In this document: positions 51,759-61,355 of the stretch, one piece after another
How the letters are laid out: each line of letters begins with the position of its first letter
How positions within the stretch are numbered: the first letter of the stretch is position 1
From: CAMLHP01 sp035712285
GTDB taxonomy: Bacteria > Gemmatimonadota > Gemmatimonadetes > Gemmatimonadales > GWC2-71-9
Direction of reading: 5' to 3'
Length of the DNA stretch: 64,000 bases
Assembly: GCA_035712285.1 (NCBI GenBank)
Contig: DASTBA010000105.1
Span: 9,010-73,009 of the forward strand
Program-made: the position numbers and the translations under genes
The notes under the pieces: model-generated
Seen by the model: the letters and a program-made list of their open reading frames with translations, nothing else
Told to the model about the DNA's origin: nothing
Databases searched by the model: none

Positions 51759-52871
51759 ATGATTATCGGCGTGCCGAAGGAAATCAAGACCAACGAGAAT
51801 CGTGTGGCGCTGGTGCCGGCTGGAGCGGAGGCCCTGGCCGGGGCCGGTCACAAGGTGGTGGTGGAGACCGGGGCGGGCGAGGGCAGCGGCTTTGCCGATG
51901 CCGCCTATACCGCCGTGGGCGCCACCATCGTTCCCGACGCCGACGCGGTCTGGAAGCAGGCCGACATGATCACCAAGGTGAAGGAGCCGATCGCGGTCGA
52001 GTGGCCCCGGATGCGGAAGGGCCAGCTGATCTACACCTACTTCCACTTTGCCGCCTCGGAGGAATTGACGAAGGCGGTGGTGGATTCCGGCGCGGTCGCG
52101 CTGGCCTACGAGACGGTGGAGCTCGCGTCCGGGGAACTCCCGCTGCTCACGCCGATGTCCGAGGTGGCCGGCCGCATGGCGGTGCAGGAGGGGGCCAAGT
52201 ACCTGGAGAAGCACTACGGCGGCAGCGGCATCCTGCTGGGCGGGGTGCCGGGCGTGGCGCCGGCCGAGGTGCTGGTGATCGGCGGCGGCGTCGTCGGGAT
52301 CAACGCGGCCAAGATGGCCGCCGGACTCGGTGCGCACGTCACCATTCTCGACGTCTCGCTGCCGCGCCTTCGCTATCTGGCGGATGTGCTCCCGGCCAAT
52401 GTGGATACCCTCTACTCCAACCGCCACAACATTCTCGACTGCCTGCGCCGGGCCGACCTGCTGGTGGGCGCGGTACTCCTGCCGGGCGCCAAGGCGCCCC
52501 ACCTGGTCAAGCGCGCCGACCTCAAGCTGATGAAGCCCGGGTCGGTCATCGTGGACGTCGCCGTGGACCAGGGTGGCTGCGTGGAGACGATCAAGCCGAC
52601 CACGCACGAGCAGCCGACCTACTTCGTGGACGGCATCCTGCATTACGCCGTGGCCAACATGCCCGGCGGCGTGCCGCGCACCTCCACCCTGGCACTCACC
52701 AATGCCACGCTGCCCTACGCGCTCCGGCTGGCGCGGGACGGATGGAAGAAGGCCTGCGCCGCCGATCCGGCCCTGCGGCTCGGGCTCAACGTCGTGGACG
52801 GCAAGGTGGTCTACCCCGGTGTCGCCGAGGCGTTCGGGATGTCGCTGACGGACGTCAAGACGGTCCTGTAG
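51759..52871 (+). CDS. ald: Alanine dehydrogenase
   Basis: NAD-dependent interconversion of alanine and pyruvate plus ammonia. The 370 residues start MIIGVPKEIKTNENRVALVP, include the substrate lysine region (VKEPIAVEW), GGVPGVAPAEVLVIGGGVVGINAAKMA for NAD binding, and PGGVPRTSTLALTNATLPY. Length and motifs are typical. It is 40 bases from the peptidase gene and could have its own promoter, none clearly seen. Confidence 0.96.
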   Translation: MIIGVPKEIKTNENRVALVPAGAEALAGAGHKVVVETGAGEGSGFADAAYTAVGATIVPDADAVWKQADMITKVKEPIAVEWPRMRKGQLIYTYFHFAASEELTKAVVDSGAVALAYETVELASGELPLLTPMSEVAGRMAVQEGAKYLEKHYGGSGILLGGVPGVAPAEVLVIGGGVVGINAAKMAAGLGAHVTILDVSLPRLRYLADVLPANVDTLYSNRHNILDCLRRADLLVGAVLLPGAKAPHLVKRADLKLMKPGSVIVDVAVDQGGCVETIKPTTHEQPTYFVDGILHYAVANMPGGVPRTSTLALTNATLPYALRLARDGWKKACAADPALRLGLNVVDGKVVYPGVAEAFGMSLTDVKTVL

Positions 52872-52873
52872 GC

Positions 52874-53332
52874 GTGGAGGTCATCCCGGTCACGGTCGCT
52901 GTCCGCCGCCTGCCCCATGGGGCAGGGCTGCCCCTGCCGACGTATGCGACGGCGGGGGCCGCCGGCATGGACCTGGCCAGCGCCGAAGATGCGGTCCTTG
53001 CCCCGTTCGAGCGGCGGCTCTTCCCGACCGGCTTCGCCATCGCGCTGCCGGAGGGGTACGAGGCCCAGATCCGGCCGCGCTCCGGCCTCGCCTACCGGAA
53101 CGGCATCACCCTGCCCAACAGCCCGGCCACGATCGACTCGGATTATCGTGGCGAACTGAAGGTGGCACTGGTCAACCTTGGTCCGGAGCCGTTCCGGGTG
53201 GAGCGGGGGATGCGGATTGCCCAGATGGTGGTGGCTCCGGTGGCGCAGGTTTCCCTGGCCGAATGTGACGAACTGCCCGGTTCGGAGCGGGGCGACGGCG
53301 GATTCGGCAGCACCGGGCTGGGCCAGCGGTAA
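52874..53332 (+). CDS. dut: dUTP diphosphatase
   Basis: Homotrimeric dUTPase, 152 residues, preventing uracil in DNA. All five motifs are visible: AGAAGMDLASA, RPRSGLAYRNGI, ATIDSDYRGELKVALVN, RIAQMVVAPV and RGDGGFGSTG. GTG 52874 starts 2 bases after the ald stop. Confidence 0.96.
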   Translation: MEVIPVTVAVRRLPHGAGLPLPTYATAGAAGMDLASAEDAVLAPFERRLFPTGFAIALPEGYEAQIRPRSGLAYRNGITLPNSPATIDSDYRGELKVALVNLGPEPFRVERGMRIAQMVVAPVAQVSLAECDELPGSERGDGGFGSTGLGQR

Positions 53333-53340
53333 TCGTCGCC

Positions 53341-53369
53341 TTGTACGGCCATACTGGTGCTTGTAGCTT
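53341..53369 (+). promoter_or_regulatory. Predicted promoter of the mreB operon
   Basis: TTGTAC at 53341-53346, 17 bases, TAGCTT at 53364-53369. Transcription near 53376 leaves a leader of about 40 bases to the mreB ATG. Confidence 0.55.
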
Positions 53370-53414
53370 AGGTCGGCTCCGGTCCTCCCCGGTCTCTGAC
53401 GCGGCGTTTCCTCG

Positions 53415-54452
53415 ATGAAACTCGGTGCGCTCAAGTTCTCCTCGCTGCTTCCCGCCAACGAGATCGCGGTGGATCTCGGCACGGCCAATACCCTGGTGTA
53501 CGTCAAGGGCGAGGGGATCGTGCTCAACGAGCCCTCGGTAGTGGCCATCGAGAAGGGCAGCGGGCGCATCCGGGGCATCGGCCTCGAGGCCAAGCGGATG
53601 CTGGGGCGGACACCCGAGGGGATCATCGCGGTGCGGCCGCTCAAGGACGGCGTGATCGCCGATTTTGACGTCACCGAGAAGATGCTGCGGTACTTCCTGA
53701 AGCTCATCATCGACAAGCATTTCTTCCGGGTGAAGCCCAAGGTGATCGTCTGCGTGCCGTCGGGCATTACCGAAGTGGAACGCCGGGCGGTCCGGGACTC
53801 CGCGGAGACGGCGGGGGCCAAGCAGGTCTTCATGGTGGCCGAACCGATGGCCGCGGCCATCGGGGTGGGGCTGCCGGTCGAGACTCCCACCGGCAACATG
53901 GTCATTGACATCGGCGGCGGCACCACGGAGATCGCCGTCATCGCGCTGTCCGGCATCGTGTCCGATACCAGCATCCGCGTGGGCGGGGACGAGCTGGACC
54001 AGGCCATCGTGCAGTTCATGCGCAAGAACTACAACCTGCTGGTGGGCGAGCCCACCGCAGAGCAGATCAAGATCAAGATCGGCTCGGCGGCGCCGACCGG
54101 TGACGAGCGCGAGATGGAAGTGAAGGGCCGGGATCTCGTCTCCGGCATCCCGAAGACCGTCCGGGTCCACTCGTCCGAGATCCGGGAGGCGGTGCAGGAA
54201 CCGGTGCAGGCGATCGTGGACGCGGTGCGCCGCGCGCTCGAGATCACCCCGCCGGAGCTGGCCAGCGACATCGTGGACCGGGGCATCGTCATGACCGGGG
54301 GCGGCGCGCTGATCCGCGGGCTCGACATCCTGCTCGCGCAGGAAACCGGCCTCCCCATTCACGTGGACGAAGACCCGCTCACCTGCGTGGTGCGCGGCAC
54401 CGGCCGCATCCTCGACGAGCACGACAAGTACAAGAGCGTGCTGCAGGTCTAG
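53415..54452 (+). CDS. mreB: Rod shape-determining protein MreB
   Basis: Bacterial actin that positions the elongation machinery. 345 residues with AVDLGTANTLVYVKG (phosphate 1), VIDIGGGTTEIAVIAL (phosphate 2) and GIVMTGGGALIRGLD (adenosine). A short N-terminal amphipathic stretch (MKLGALKFSSLL) may bind membrane. First gene of mreB-mreC-mreD-mrdA-rodA. Confidence 0.98.
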   Translation: MKLGALKFSSLLPANEIAVDLGTANTLVYVKGEGIVLNEPSVVAIEKGSGRIRGIGLEAKRMLGRTPEGIIAVRPLKDGVIADFDVTEKMLRYFLKLIIDKHFFRVKPKVIVCVPSGITEVERRAVRDSAETAGAKQVFMVAEPMAAAIGVGLPVETPTGNMVIDIGGGTTEIAVIALSGIVSDTSIRVGGDELDQAIVQFMRKNYNLLVGEPTAEQIKIKIGSAAPTGDEREMEVKGRDLVSGIPKTVRVHSSEIREAVQEPVQAIVDAVRRALEITPPELASDIVDRGIVMTGGGALIRGLDILLAQETGLPIHVDEDPLTCVVRGTGRILDEHDKYKSVLQV

Positions 54453-54454
54453 TG

Positions 54455-55465
54455 ATGTTCCGCGCGTCGGACCGGTCCTTCTCCCGGCGCGATACCGTGG
54501 CGCTCATCTCCTGCGCCACGGTTTCCATCGTCTTTCTCATGCTCTCCGGCCCGTCGGGCCAGGCGGTCAGCGGCCTGCTCCGGCGCACGGCATTGGCCCC
54601 CCTGGTCTGGCTCCAGACGCAGGCGGAGCTGGGCCGCACCGGGCGGGCTCGCTTCCAGGCGGTCACCGCCGAGCGGGACTCCGCCGCGCTCACGGCCCAG
54701 GCGGTGCCGGTGCTCCGGGCCGAGAACTCCCGTCTCCGTGACCTGCTGGCGCTCTCGCGCCGGCTGAGCACGCGGTTCGTGGCGGGCGAGGTGCTGCACC
54801 AGAGCATTGCCAGCGACGGGCGCATGCTGCTCATCAACATCGGGACGCGGGAGGGGGTGGCGCCGTTCCAGCCGGTGGTGGCGCCGGAAGGACTGATCGG
54901 CGCCGTGGCCGGGGTGACATCCGGGACGGCCACGGTCCTGACCTGGGCACATCCCGACTTCCGCGTGAGCGCGTACGCCGCCGGCGGCAAGGTGGTGGGC
55001 ATGGTGGCACCCTCCAGCTCGGGGAGCGCGAGCGAGGCGTCGCTGGAGTTTCGGGCGGCCAGTTACCGGGACACCCTGCAGCCGGGCACCCTGATCCTCT
55101 CCTCGGGGCTGGGTGGCGTGTATCCCAAGGGCATTCCGGTCGGCACCGTGACCGGCGTGGCCCGGGAACAGATGGGCTGGGAGCGGATCTACGCGCTCCG
55201 GCCGGCGGCGAACCCGAGCTCGGTGGCGCACCTTATCGTGCTCACCTCCACGGCCGATTCGAACCTCACGACGGTGTTTCCTTCGGACTCGATCCTCGAC
55301 GCGATGCGGGCCGATTCGCTGCGGCGCCAGGCCACGGCGGACTCGCTCCTGCGGGTGCGGCTGGGTGACTCGGTCCGGGCCTGGCTCCGCGACTCGGCGC
55401 AGCGGGCCGCGACGGCGGCCCCGGCCCCACCGCGCCTGCCCCGCGACACGAGCGCGGCCCCATGA
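54455..55465 (+). CDS. mreC: Rod shape-determining protein MreC
   Basis: 336-residue periplasmic scaffold: a short cytoplasmic tail, one membrane helix (about 15-35), a coiled coil (about 60-95) and a double beta-barrel domain with SIASDGRMLLINIGTREGVAPFQPVV and PVVAPEGLIGAVAGV. The proline/alanine-rich tail after about 270 is low complexity. ATG 54455 chosen; a GTG at 54452 overlaps mreB. Confidence 0.93.
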   Translation: MFRASDRSFSRRDTVALISCATVSIVFLMLSGPSGQAVSGLLRRTALAPLVWLQTQAELGRTGRARFQAVTAERDSAALTAQAVPVLRAENSRLRDLLALSRRLSTRFVAGEVLHQSIASDGRMLLINIGTREGVAPFQPVVAPEGLIGAVAGVTSGTATVLTWAHPDFRVSAYAAGGKVVGMVAPSSSGSASEASLEFRAASYRDTLQPGTLILSSGLGGVYPKGIPVGTVTGVAREQMGWERIYALRPAANPSSVAHLIVLTSTADSNLTTVFPSDSILDAMRADSLRRQATADSLLRVRLGDSVRAWLRDSAQRAATAAPAPPRLPRDTSAAP

Positions 55466-55959
55466 CCTTCTCCCGCGCCAACCGGCTGGCGGTGACCGTC
55501 CTGGTCGTGGTGCTCCTGCTGCTGCAGTACTTCGTGCGGCCGAGGTTCTGGGATGGGGCGAGCGCGCCGGACTTCCTGCTCATCCTGCTCGTGATGGTGG
55601 CGTCATCGGTCCGGCCGGGCGCCGGTGCCATCACCGGCTTCCTGACCGGGGTCGTGGCGGATGCCATGACGCCGGCGGAGATGGGGGCCGCCATGCTGGC
55701 GCACACGGTGATCGGCTACCTGGCGTCGTGGGCACGGGCCGTGTTCTTCGCCGAGAACTACCTGGTGCATGCGGGACTGTTCTTCGGCGGGTGCTGGCTC
55801 CGCAACCTGCTGGTGCTGCTCTTCTCCGGCACGTCGTTCGGCGAGTTCGTGCATGTGGCGGTCACCACCGGACTGTTGCAGGCCGTCACGACGGCGGTGG
55901 CGGGAACCTTCGTCGTCTTCGTGACGCGCGAGTGGTTCGACGTGCGGCTGGAGGCGTGA
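55462..55959 (+). CDS. mreD: Rod shape-determining protein MreD
   Basis: 165 residues, about five membrane helices, as expected for MreD. Contains the segment RPRFWDGASAPDFLLILLVMVASSVRPG and GFLTGVVADAMTP. Start overlaps mreC (ATGA). Sequence conservation in this family is low; operon position carries much of the evidence. Confidence 0.9.
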   Translation: MTFSRANRLAVTVLVVVLLLLQYFVRPRFWDGASAPDFLLILLVMVASSVRPGAGAITGFLTGVVADAMTPAEMGAAMLAHTVIGYLASWARAVFFAENYLVHAGLFFGGCWLRNLLVLLFSGTSFGEFVHVAVTTGLLQAVTTAVAGTFVVFVTREWFDVRLEA

Positions 55960-55963
55960 CGCG

Positions 55964-57859
55964 GTGAACGGCTTCGACTCCTATCAGGTCCGCCGCCGGG
56001 CCATCGGCGCCCGGTGGGTGCTCTCGGGCGCGTTCGCCCTCCTGATCGGCGCCTTCTTCCGCACCCAGATCATCCAGCACGACAAGTACCAGCTGCGGGC
56101 GGAAACCAACCGGCTGCGCGCCATTCCGCTGGAGCCGCCGCGGGGCGAGATCCTGGACCGGAACGGCGAGACCATCGCCGAGAACCTGCCGGGCTTTGCC
56201 GTGAAGCTCTTCGCGGCGTCGCGGGACAGCCTGCGGGCGGTGCTGGCGCGCTTCGCGGAGGTGGAGCCGATCGACAGCGCCGCGAGGGACGACATCGAGC
56301 GGCGCTGGGAGGCGGCACGCTACCAGCCGGTGGTCGTGTACGGCGACGCGACGTTCGAGACGGTGTCACGGCTGGAGGAGCGCCGCCCGCTCCTGCCGGG
56401 ACTCATCATCCAGTCCGAACCCAAGCGGTACTACCCGTACGGCAGAGCCGTGGCACACCTGGTGGGCTACGTGGGCGAGGTGACCGAGCGGGACCTCGCC
56501 GCCAACCGCTACCCCGGTGCCGATCCCGGATCCATTGTCGGCAAGTCGGGGCTGGAACGCGAGTACGACAGTATCGTCCGCGGCACCGCCGGCGTCCGCT
56601 ACGTCGAGGTGAATGCCCGCGGCCGCCTGGTGCGCGAGGACATCGCCTCCGCCATGCTTCCGCCGGTGCCGGGGAAGCCGCTGGTGACGACCATCGATCT
56701 CCCGCTGCAGCGGTTCATCGACAGCATCTGGCCGGCCGGGGTGCGCGGCGCCATGGTGGCGATGACGCCGGACGGGCAGATCCGGGCGCTCTATTCCGCG
56801 CCGTCGTACGATCCCAACCTGTTCGTGGGCGGCATCTCCTCGGCGGACTGGAGCAGCCTCAGCACCGACGTGGACAAGCCGCTGCTCAACCGCGCGATCA
56901 ACGGCGGGTACCCGCCGGCCTCCCCGTTCAAGCTGGCCACGGCGGCGATGGCCCTGAAGCGCGGGCTGATCGATCTGCACAGCCACATGCCCCAGCCCTG
57001 TACCGGGGGCTTCCGGCTGGGCAACCGGATCTTCCGCTGCTGGAAGAAGGATGGCCACGGTTCGCTGGACCTGATCGGCGCGGTGGCGCAGAGCTGCGAC
57101 GTCTATTTCTACCAGCTCGGGCTCAAGATCGGGCTCGACAACATGCTGGCCGATGGCGTCGCCATGGGATTCGCGGGCCGGAGCGGGGTGGACCTGCCCA
57201 GCGAGCAGGCGTCGCTCTATCCAGCGAGCTACGCCTATTTCGACAAGCACTACGGTGCCCGTAACTGGAGCCCGCCGGCCACTACCCTCAACTTCTCGAT
57301 CGGGCAGGGGGAAAACACCCAGACGCTGATCAACATGGTCCAGTTCTATGCCGCGCTGGCCGGCGACGGCATCGAGACCCCTCCGTACCTTGTGCGGCCC
57401 GACACCAGTGTGCCCAAGCACAATCTCGGCCTCACCGCGGATGAACTCGACGGCCTCCGGCGGGCGCTCATCGCGGTGCTGGAGCGGGGTACCGGTGCGC
57501 GTTCGCGGCAGGAGGGGATCCTGATCGCGGGGAAGACCGGCACCGCCCAGAATTCCCATGGCAAGGACCACGGCTGGTTCATCGGCTTCGCGCCGGCGGA
57601 GAAGCCGGTGCTGGTCGTGGGCGCCATCATGGAAGCCGCCGAGCATGGTTCGGTGGTCGGGCCCTATGTGAGCAAGGTGCTCGCGCGCTACATCCTCGGG
57701 CCGGACACGACCAGGGCGCAGGTGGACACTCCCTCGCCCAGGGTCTTCCCGGGCGACAGTGCACCGCTGCCGATCGAGATCACCGACAGCGGGGGGCGGC
57801 GCGTGGTGGCGCCGACGAGCGCCCCGCCGGACACCGTGCCCGTCGAGCCGCCGCGATGA
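55964..57859 (+). CDS. mrdA: Penicillin-binding protein 2 (transpeptidase)
   Basis: Peptidoglycan transpeptidase for side-wall growth. 631 residues with an N-terminal membrane anchor (about 18-35), a pedestal domain (RAIPLEPPRGEILDRNGETIAENLPG), and the penicillin-binding fold: S320-PF-K323, SCD in QSCDVYFYQLG, and K524-TG in AGKTGTAQN. GTG start 55964, 4 bases after mreD; overlaps rodA. Confidence 0.96.
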   Translation: MNGFDSYQVRRRAIGARWVLSGAFALLIGAFFRTQIIQHDKYQLRAETNRLRAIPLEPPRGEILDRNGETIAENLPGFAVKLFAASRDSLRAVLARFAEVEPIDSAARDDIERRWEAARYQPVVVYGDATFETVSRLEERRPLLPGLIIQSEPKRYYPYGRAVAHLVGYVGEVTERDLAANRYPGADPGSIVGKSGLEREYDSIVRGTAGVRYVEVNARGRLVREDIASAMLPPVPGKPLVTTIDLPLQRFIDSIWPAGVRGAMVAMTPDGQIRALYSAPSYDPNLFVGGISSADWSSLSTDVDKPLLNRAINGGYPPASPFKLATAAMALKRGLIDLHSHMPQPCTGGFRLGNRIFRCWKKDGHGSLDLIGAVAQSCDVYFYQLGLKIGLDNMLADGVAMGFAGRSGVDLPSEQASLYPASYAYFDKHYGARNWSPPATTLNFSIGQGENTQTLINMVQFYAALAGDGIETPPYLVRPDTSVPKHNLGLTADELDGLRRALIAVLERGTGARSRQEGILIAGKTGTAQNSHGKDHGWFIGFAPAEKPVLVVGAIMEAAEHGSVVGPYVSKVLARYILGPDTTRAQVDTPSPRVFPGDSAPLPIEITDSGGRRVVAPTSAPPDTVPVEPPR

Positions 57860-59097
57860 CCGCCGGCCGCGTGGACCGGCCGCTGGCCTTCGCTGCGGTC
57901 GCCCTCATCATCTACGGCGTGGTGATCCTCTACTCCGCCGGGCAGACGGACGTGGTGACCGATGCGCAGGGCGTGTGGCTGCGTCAGCTGGTGTGGGTCG
58001 GCGTCGGCCTGGTGGCCGGCTTCCTGGTATTCCGCACCTCCTTCCGCCTCATCGAGTGGCTCGCGCCCGCGATCTACGCCTTCGGCCTACTGCTGCTGGT
58101 CGTGGTGCTGGTGGTCGGTACCGGCGCCGGCACCGCGGCGGGCACGAAGAGCTGGCTGGCAATCGGGGGGCATCGCATCGGCCAGCCGGCGGAGCTTGCC
58201 AAGCTCGCCACGGTGCTCATGCTGGCCCGGCACCTGTCATCCCTCAAGGAAGCACCGCGTTCGTTGCGGGCGCTCTGGAAGCCCTCGCTGATCGTCGGCC
58301 TGCCGTTCCTGCTGGTCATGAAGCAGCCCGATCTCGGCAGCGCGCTCGTGTTCGTCGGCATCTACTTTGCCATGCTCTACTGGGCCGGCGTGCCGCCCCG
58401 CCTGCTGCTCATGGTGGCGAGTCCGGCCATCAGCCTCCTGCTGGCGGTGGCCACCTGGAGCTGGGGCATCTGGATCCTGCTCATCGTGCTACTGATGGTC
58501 ATCTGGCGGCCGTATGTGTGGGAAGCGGTCACGGTGGTCGGGCTCAATGTCGTGACCGGCGTCGCCGCCCTCGTGCTCTGGAACAAGCTCGCTGACTACC
58601 AGAAGAACCGCCTGCTCTCGTTCCTCAATCCCGAGGCCGATCCCCGGGGCGCCGGGTACCACCTCATCCAGAGCAAGACCGCCATCGGCTCCGGCGGATG
58701 GTTCGGCGCGGGCCTCACGCAGGGCCCCCAGAAACGGCTCGCCTTCCTGCCCGAGCAGCACACCGACTTCGTGTTTTCCGTGGTGGGTGAGGAACTCGGC
58801 TTTCTCGGCGTGCTCCTGGCTCTCGGCCTCTTCATCCTGCTCTTCACCTCCCTGATCCGTGTCGCCCGCCGGGCCGCCGATCCGTTCAGCAGTCTGGTCG
58901 TGTTCGGCATCCTCGGCCTCTGGTTCACGCACGTCTTCGAGAATGTGGGGATGACGGTCAACCTGATGCCGGTAACCGGCATTCCGCTCCCGTTCTTCTC
59001 CTATGGCGGGTCATTCTTCCTCATCTGCTGTGTCTGCCTCGGGCTGGCGCTGCGGGCCTCTTGGGATGCCCGTCTGGCTGGCTATCTCGATACCTGA
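57856..59097 (+). CDS. rodA: Rod shape-determining protein RodA (SEDS glycosyltransferase)
   Basis: Polymerises lipid II together with PBP2. 413 residues, about ten membrane helices, with VLYSAGQTDVV, KQPDLGSALVF (holding the catalytic aspartate region), QGPQKRLAFLPEQHTDFVFSVVGEELGF and GIPLPFFSYGGS. ATGA overlap with mrdA. Confidence 0.96.
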   Translation: MTAGRVDRPLAFAAVALIIYGVVILYSAGQTDVVTDAQGVWLRQLVWVGVGLVAGFLVFRTSFRLIEWLAPAIYAFGLLLLVVVLVVGTGAGTAAGTKSWLAIGGHRIGQPAELAKLATVLMLARHLSSLKEAPRSLRALWKPSLIVGLPFLLVMKQPDLGSALVFVGIYFAMLYWAGVPPRLLLMVASPAISLLLAVATWSWGIWILLIVLLMVIWRPYVWEAVTVVGLNVVTGVAALVLWNKLADYQKNRLLSFLNPEADPRGAGYHLIQSKTAIGSGGWFGAGLTQGPQKRLAFLPEQHTDFVFSVVGEELGFLGVLLALGLFILLFTSLIRVARRAADPFSSLVVFGILGLWFTHVFENVGMTVNLMPVTGIPLPFFSYGGSFFLICCVCLGLALRASWDARLAGYLDT

Positions 59098-59210
59098 CAA
59101 CTGGTTACCTGCCAAGGTCTGGCGCAGCCGGGCCCGCATCGCAACATTTCACGGCTGACGTACGCCCGTCAGCACCTGCAACCGCGGCGGCTCACATCCC
59201 TATGGCAGTA

Positions 59211-60071
59211 ATGGCCTGGTTCAAGAAGGAACGGAAACCGCGCTCATCCCAGCGCGAGCGGCTGGAGATTCCGGCTGACGCGTGGGAGAAGTGCGAGGGC
59301 TGCGGTCACATCGACCTTCGCGAGAAGTTCGAGAAGGCGCTCAACGTCTGCCCCGAGTGCGGCAAGCACAAGCGGTTTCCGGCCGAGGATTACGTCCAGC
59401 TCCTGACCGATGCGGATACCTGGCGCGAGCTATGGTCGGACCTGCGCTCGCAGGACCCGCTTCACTTCGAGCACTATCCCGAGCGGCTCCAGCGGGCGCT
59501 CAAGAAGGCCGGCGATTCTGACGCGCTCTACGCCGGCATCGCGCGACTCGAGGGGCTGCCGTTCCATCTCGGCGTCATGAACTTCGCCTTCATGGGCGGT
59601 TCGATGGGTTCGGTGGTGGGCGAGAAGGTCGCCCGGCTCGCCCGCCGGTCGGCTGAGCGGAAGATCCCGCTGGTGCTGGTGTGCGCCTCGGGCGGCGCCC
59701 GGATGCAGGAAGGGACCCTCTCGCTCATGCAGATGGCCAAGACCTCCGCGGCCATCGCGGGCATGTACCGGGAGTCGGTGCCCTTTATCACCGTGCTCAC
59801 GGACCCGACCACGGGCGGCGTCTCCGCGTCGTTCGCGATGCAGGGCGACGTGATCCTGGCGGAGCCGGGGGCGCTGATCGGCTTCGCCGGCCAGCGCGTC
59901 ATCAAGCAGACCATCGGCCAGGATCTGCCCGAGGGGTTCCAGACGGCGGAGTTCCTGCTCGAGCACGGCCAGGTGGATGAGGTCGTGCCGCGCGGCTCCC
60001 TCCGCGACACCACGGCGCGGCTCCTGCGCCACATGCAGCGCCAGAAGGCGCAGCCGGACGCCGAGGACTGA
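59211..60071 (+). CDS. accD: Acetyl-CoA carboxylase carboxyltransferase beta subunit
   Basis: Carboxyltransferase half for malonyl-CoA synthesis. 286 residues from ATG 59211 (MAWFKKERK, the family start; an ATG at 59202 adds three). The zinc ribbon CEGCGHIDLREKFEKALNVCPEC is intact, followed by MGGSMGSVVGEKV and CASGGARMQEGTLSLMQMAKT. The partner accA is not in the window. The 113-base gap upstream has a GCTGACG/CGTCAGC hairpin (59154-59160/59167-59173) and no clear promoter. Confidence 0.96.
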   Translation: MAWFKKERKPRSSQRERLEIPADAWEKCEGCGHIDLREKFEKALNVCPECGKHKRFPAEDYVQLLTDADTWRELWSDLRSQDPLHFEHYPERLQRALKKAGDSDALYAGIARLEGLPFHLGVMNFAFMGGSMGSVVGEKVARLARRSAERKIPLVLVCASGGARMQEGTLSLMQMAKTSAAIAGMYRESVPFITVLTDPTTGGVSASFAMQGDVILAEPGALIGFAGQRVIKQTIGQDLPEGFQTAEFLLEHGQVDEVVPRGSLRDTTARLLRHMQRQKAQPDAED

Positions 60072-60081
60072 CCCCGCTCGT

Positions 60082-61326
60082 GTGACGCTCTCCTACGCCG
60101 ACGCACTCGCGTTTCTCTACCCTCGCACCACCACTATCAAGTTCGGGCTGGACACCACCCAGGCGCTGCTCGCCGCGCTGGGCAATCCCGAGCGTCAGTT
60201 CGCTGCGGTGCACGTCGGGGGCACCAACGGCAAGGGCAGCGTGGCCACGCTGATCGCGGACGCGCTCAGCGCCCATGGGTTCCGCACCGGCCTCTATACC
60301 TCGCCCCACCTCGCCTCGTTCCGCGAGCGGATCCGGGTGGACGGCGCCGAGATCAGCCGGGGCGCCGTCGCGATGTGGGCGGGAGAGCTCCAGCCGCTCA
60401 TTGAGGAACGCGCCGCCACCTTCTTCGAAGCCACGACGGCGATGGCCTTCGCCGACTTCGCGGCGCGCGGGGTGGAGATTGCCGTCGTCGAGGTAGGCCT
60501 GGGCGGGCGGCTCGACAGCACCAATGTGCTCCGGCCGCTGGTGAGCGTCGTGACGAAAGTCGCGCGCGACCACATGAAGTACCTCGGTGACTCGCTGGAG
60601 CAGATCGCCCGGGAGAAGGCGGCGATCGCCAAGCCGGGCGCCCCGCTGGTGCTGGGCGAGACAGATCCGGGACTGCTGAGCGTGATGAGCGCCGAGGCGG
60701 GTGCCGTGGTTGCGGCGAGCGCGCCCGGCGCAGTCGCCGACGTGCGCCCGGTGCCGCCTAGAGAGTTGTGGGATGGCCCGCTGGGGCTGGCGGGGCCGCA
60801 CCAGCGTCGCAATGCGGCGGTGGCCCGCGCCGCGCTGGATGCGCTGCCGGCGGAATGGCAGCCGTCCGCCGCCGTACGGGACGCGGCGTTTGCGGCGGCG
60901 CGGGTGCCGGGCCGGCTGGACCGGCGGGGGAAGTGGCTCTTCGACGTGGCCCACAATCCCGACGGCATGGATGCCCTGGTCCGGGCCATCGAGACGATCC
61001 GGCCCCCGCGCCCGATACACGCACTGGTCTCGATTCTCGGGGACAAGGAGTGGCCCGAGATGCTGGTGAAGCTCGACCGGGTGGTGGACCGGGGTGTGCT
61101 CACCGTGGCGCCTACCGCCGCCGGACGAGGCTGGGATCTGGCGTGGCTCCGGGAGTGGCTGGCGCGTCCCGACCGTCCCCCCGCGCACGCCGAATGGCAC
61201 CTCGAGCCGGACTTCGCCAGGGCGCTGGCGCTGGCACCCGTGGATGCAGGCACCGTCCTGGTGACCGGGAGCTTTCACACCGTGGGCGATGTCATGCTCG
61301 CTCTCGGCATGCTGGACGGTGACTGA
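60082..61326 (+). CDS. folC: Folylpolyglutamate / dihydrofolate synthase
   Basis: Adds glutamate to folates, and in many bacteria makes dihydrofolate from dihydropteroate. 414 residues with IKFGLDTTQALLAALGNP, the P-loop HVGGTNGKGSVATLIA, YTSPHLASFRERIRVDG and VEVGLGGRLDSTN. Start is GTG 60082, 10 bases after accD, the common accD-folC order. Folate use links loosely to folD in this window. Confidence 0.95.
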   Translation: MTLSYADALAFLYPRTTTIKFGLDTTQALLAALGNPERQFAAVHVGGTNGKGSVATLIADALSAHGFRTGLYTSPHLASFRERIRVDGAEISRGAVAMWAGELQPLIEERAATFFEATTAMAFADFAARGVEIAVVEVGLGGRLDSTNVLRPLVSVVTKVARDHMKYLGDSLEQIAREKAAIAKPGAPLVLGETDPGLLSVMSAEAGAVVAASAPGAVADVRPVPPRELWDGPLGLAGPHQRRNAAVARAALDALPAEWQPSAAVRDAAFAAARVPGRLDRRGKWLFDVAHNPDGMDALVRAIETIRPPRPIHALVSILGDKEWPEMLVKLDRVVDRGVLTVAPTAAGRGWDLAWLREWLARPDRPPAHAEWHLEPDFARALALAPVDAGTVLVTGSFHTVGDVMLALGMLDGD

Positions 61327-61342
61327 GCGCCCTGAACCTCAC

Positions 61343-61355
61343 TATCTTCCCGCCC
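61343..61355 (+). promoter_or_regulatory. -10-like element 7 bases before hisS (leaderless start)
   Basis: TATCTT at 61343-61348, seven bases, then ATG 61356. A partial -35 (GTGACT, 61319-61324) lies 18 bases upstream across the folC stop. No Shine-Dalgarno before the ATG. Confidence 0.45.

Noticed and set aside
59143..59151. ACATTTCAC upstream of accD, matching one half of the Rex site
   Set aside because: The other arm (TTGTGAAA) is missing, so no inverted repeat exists.
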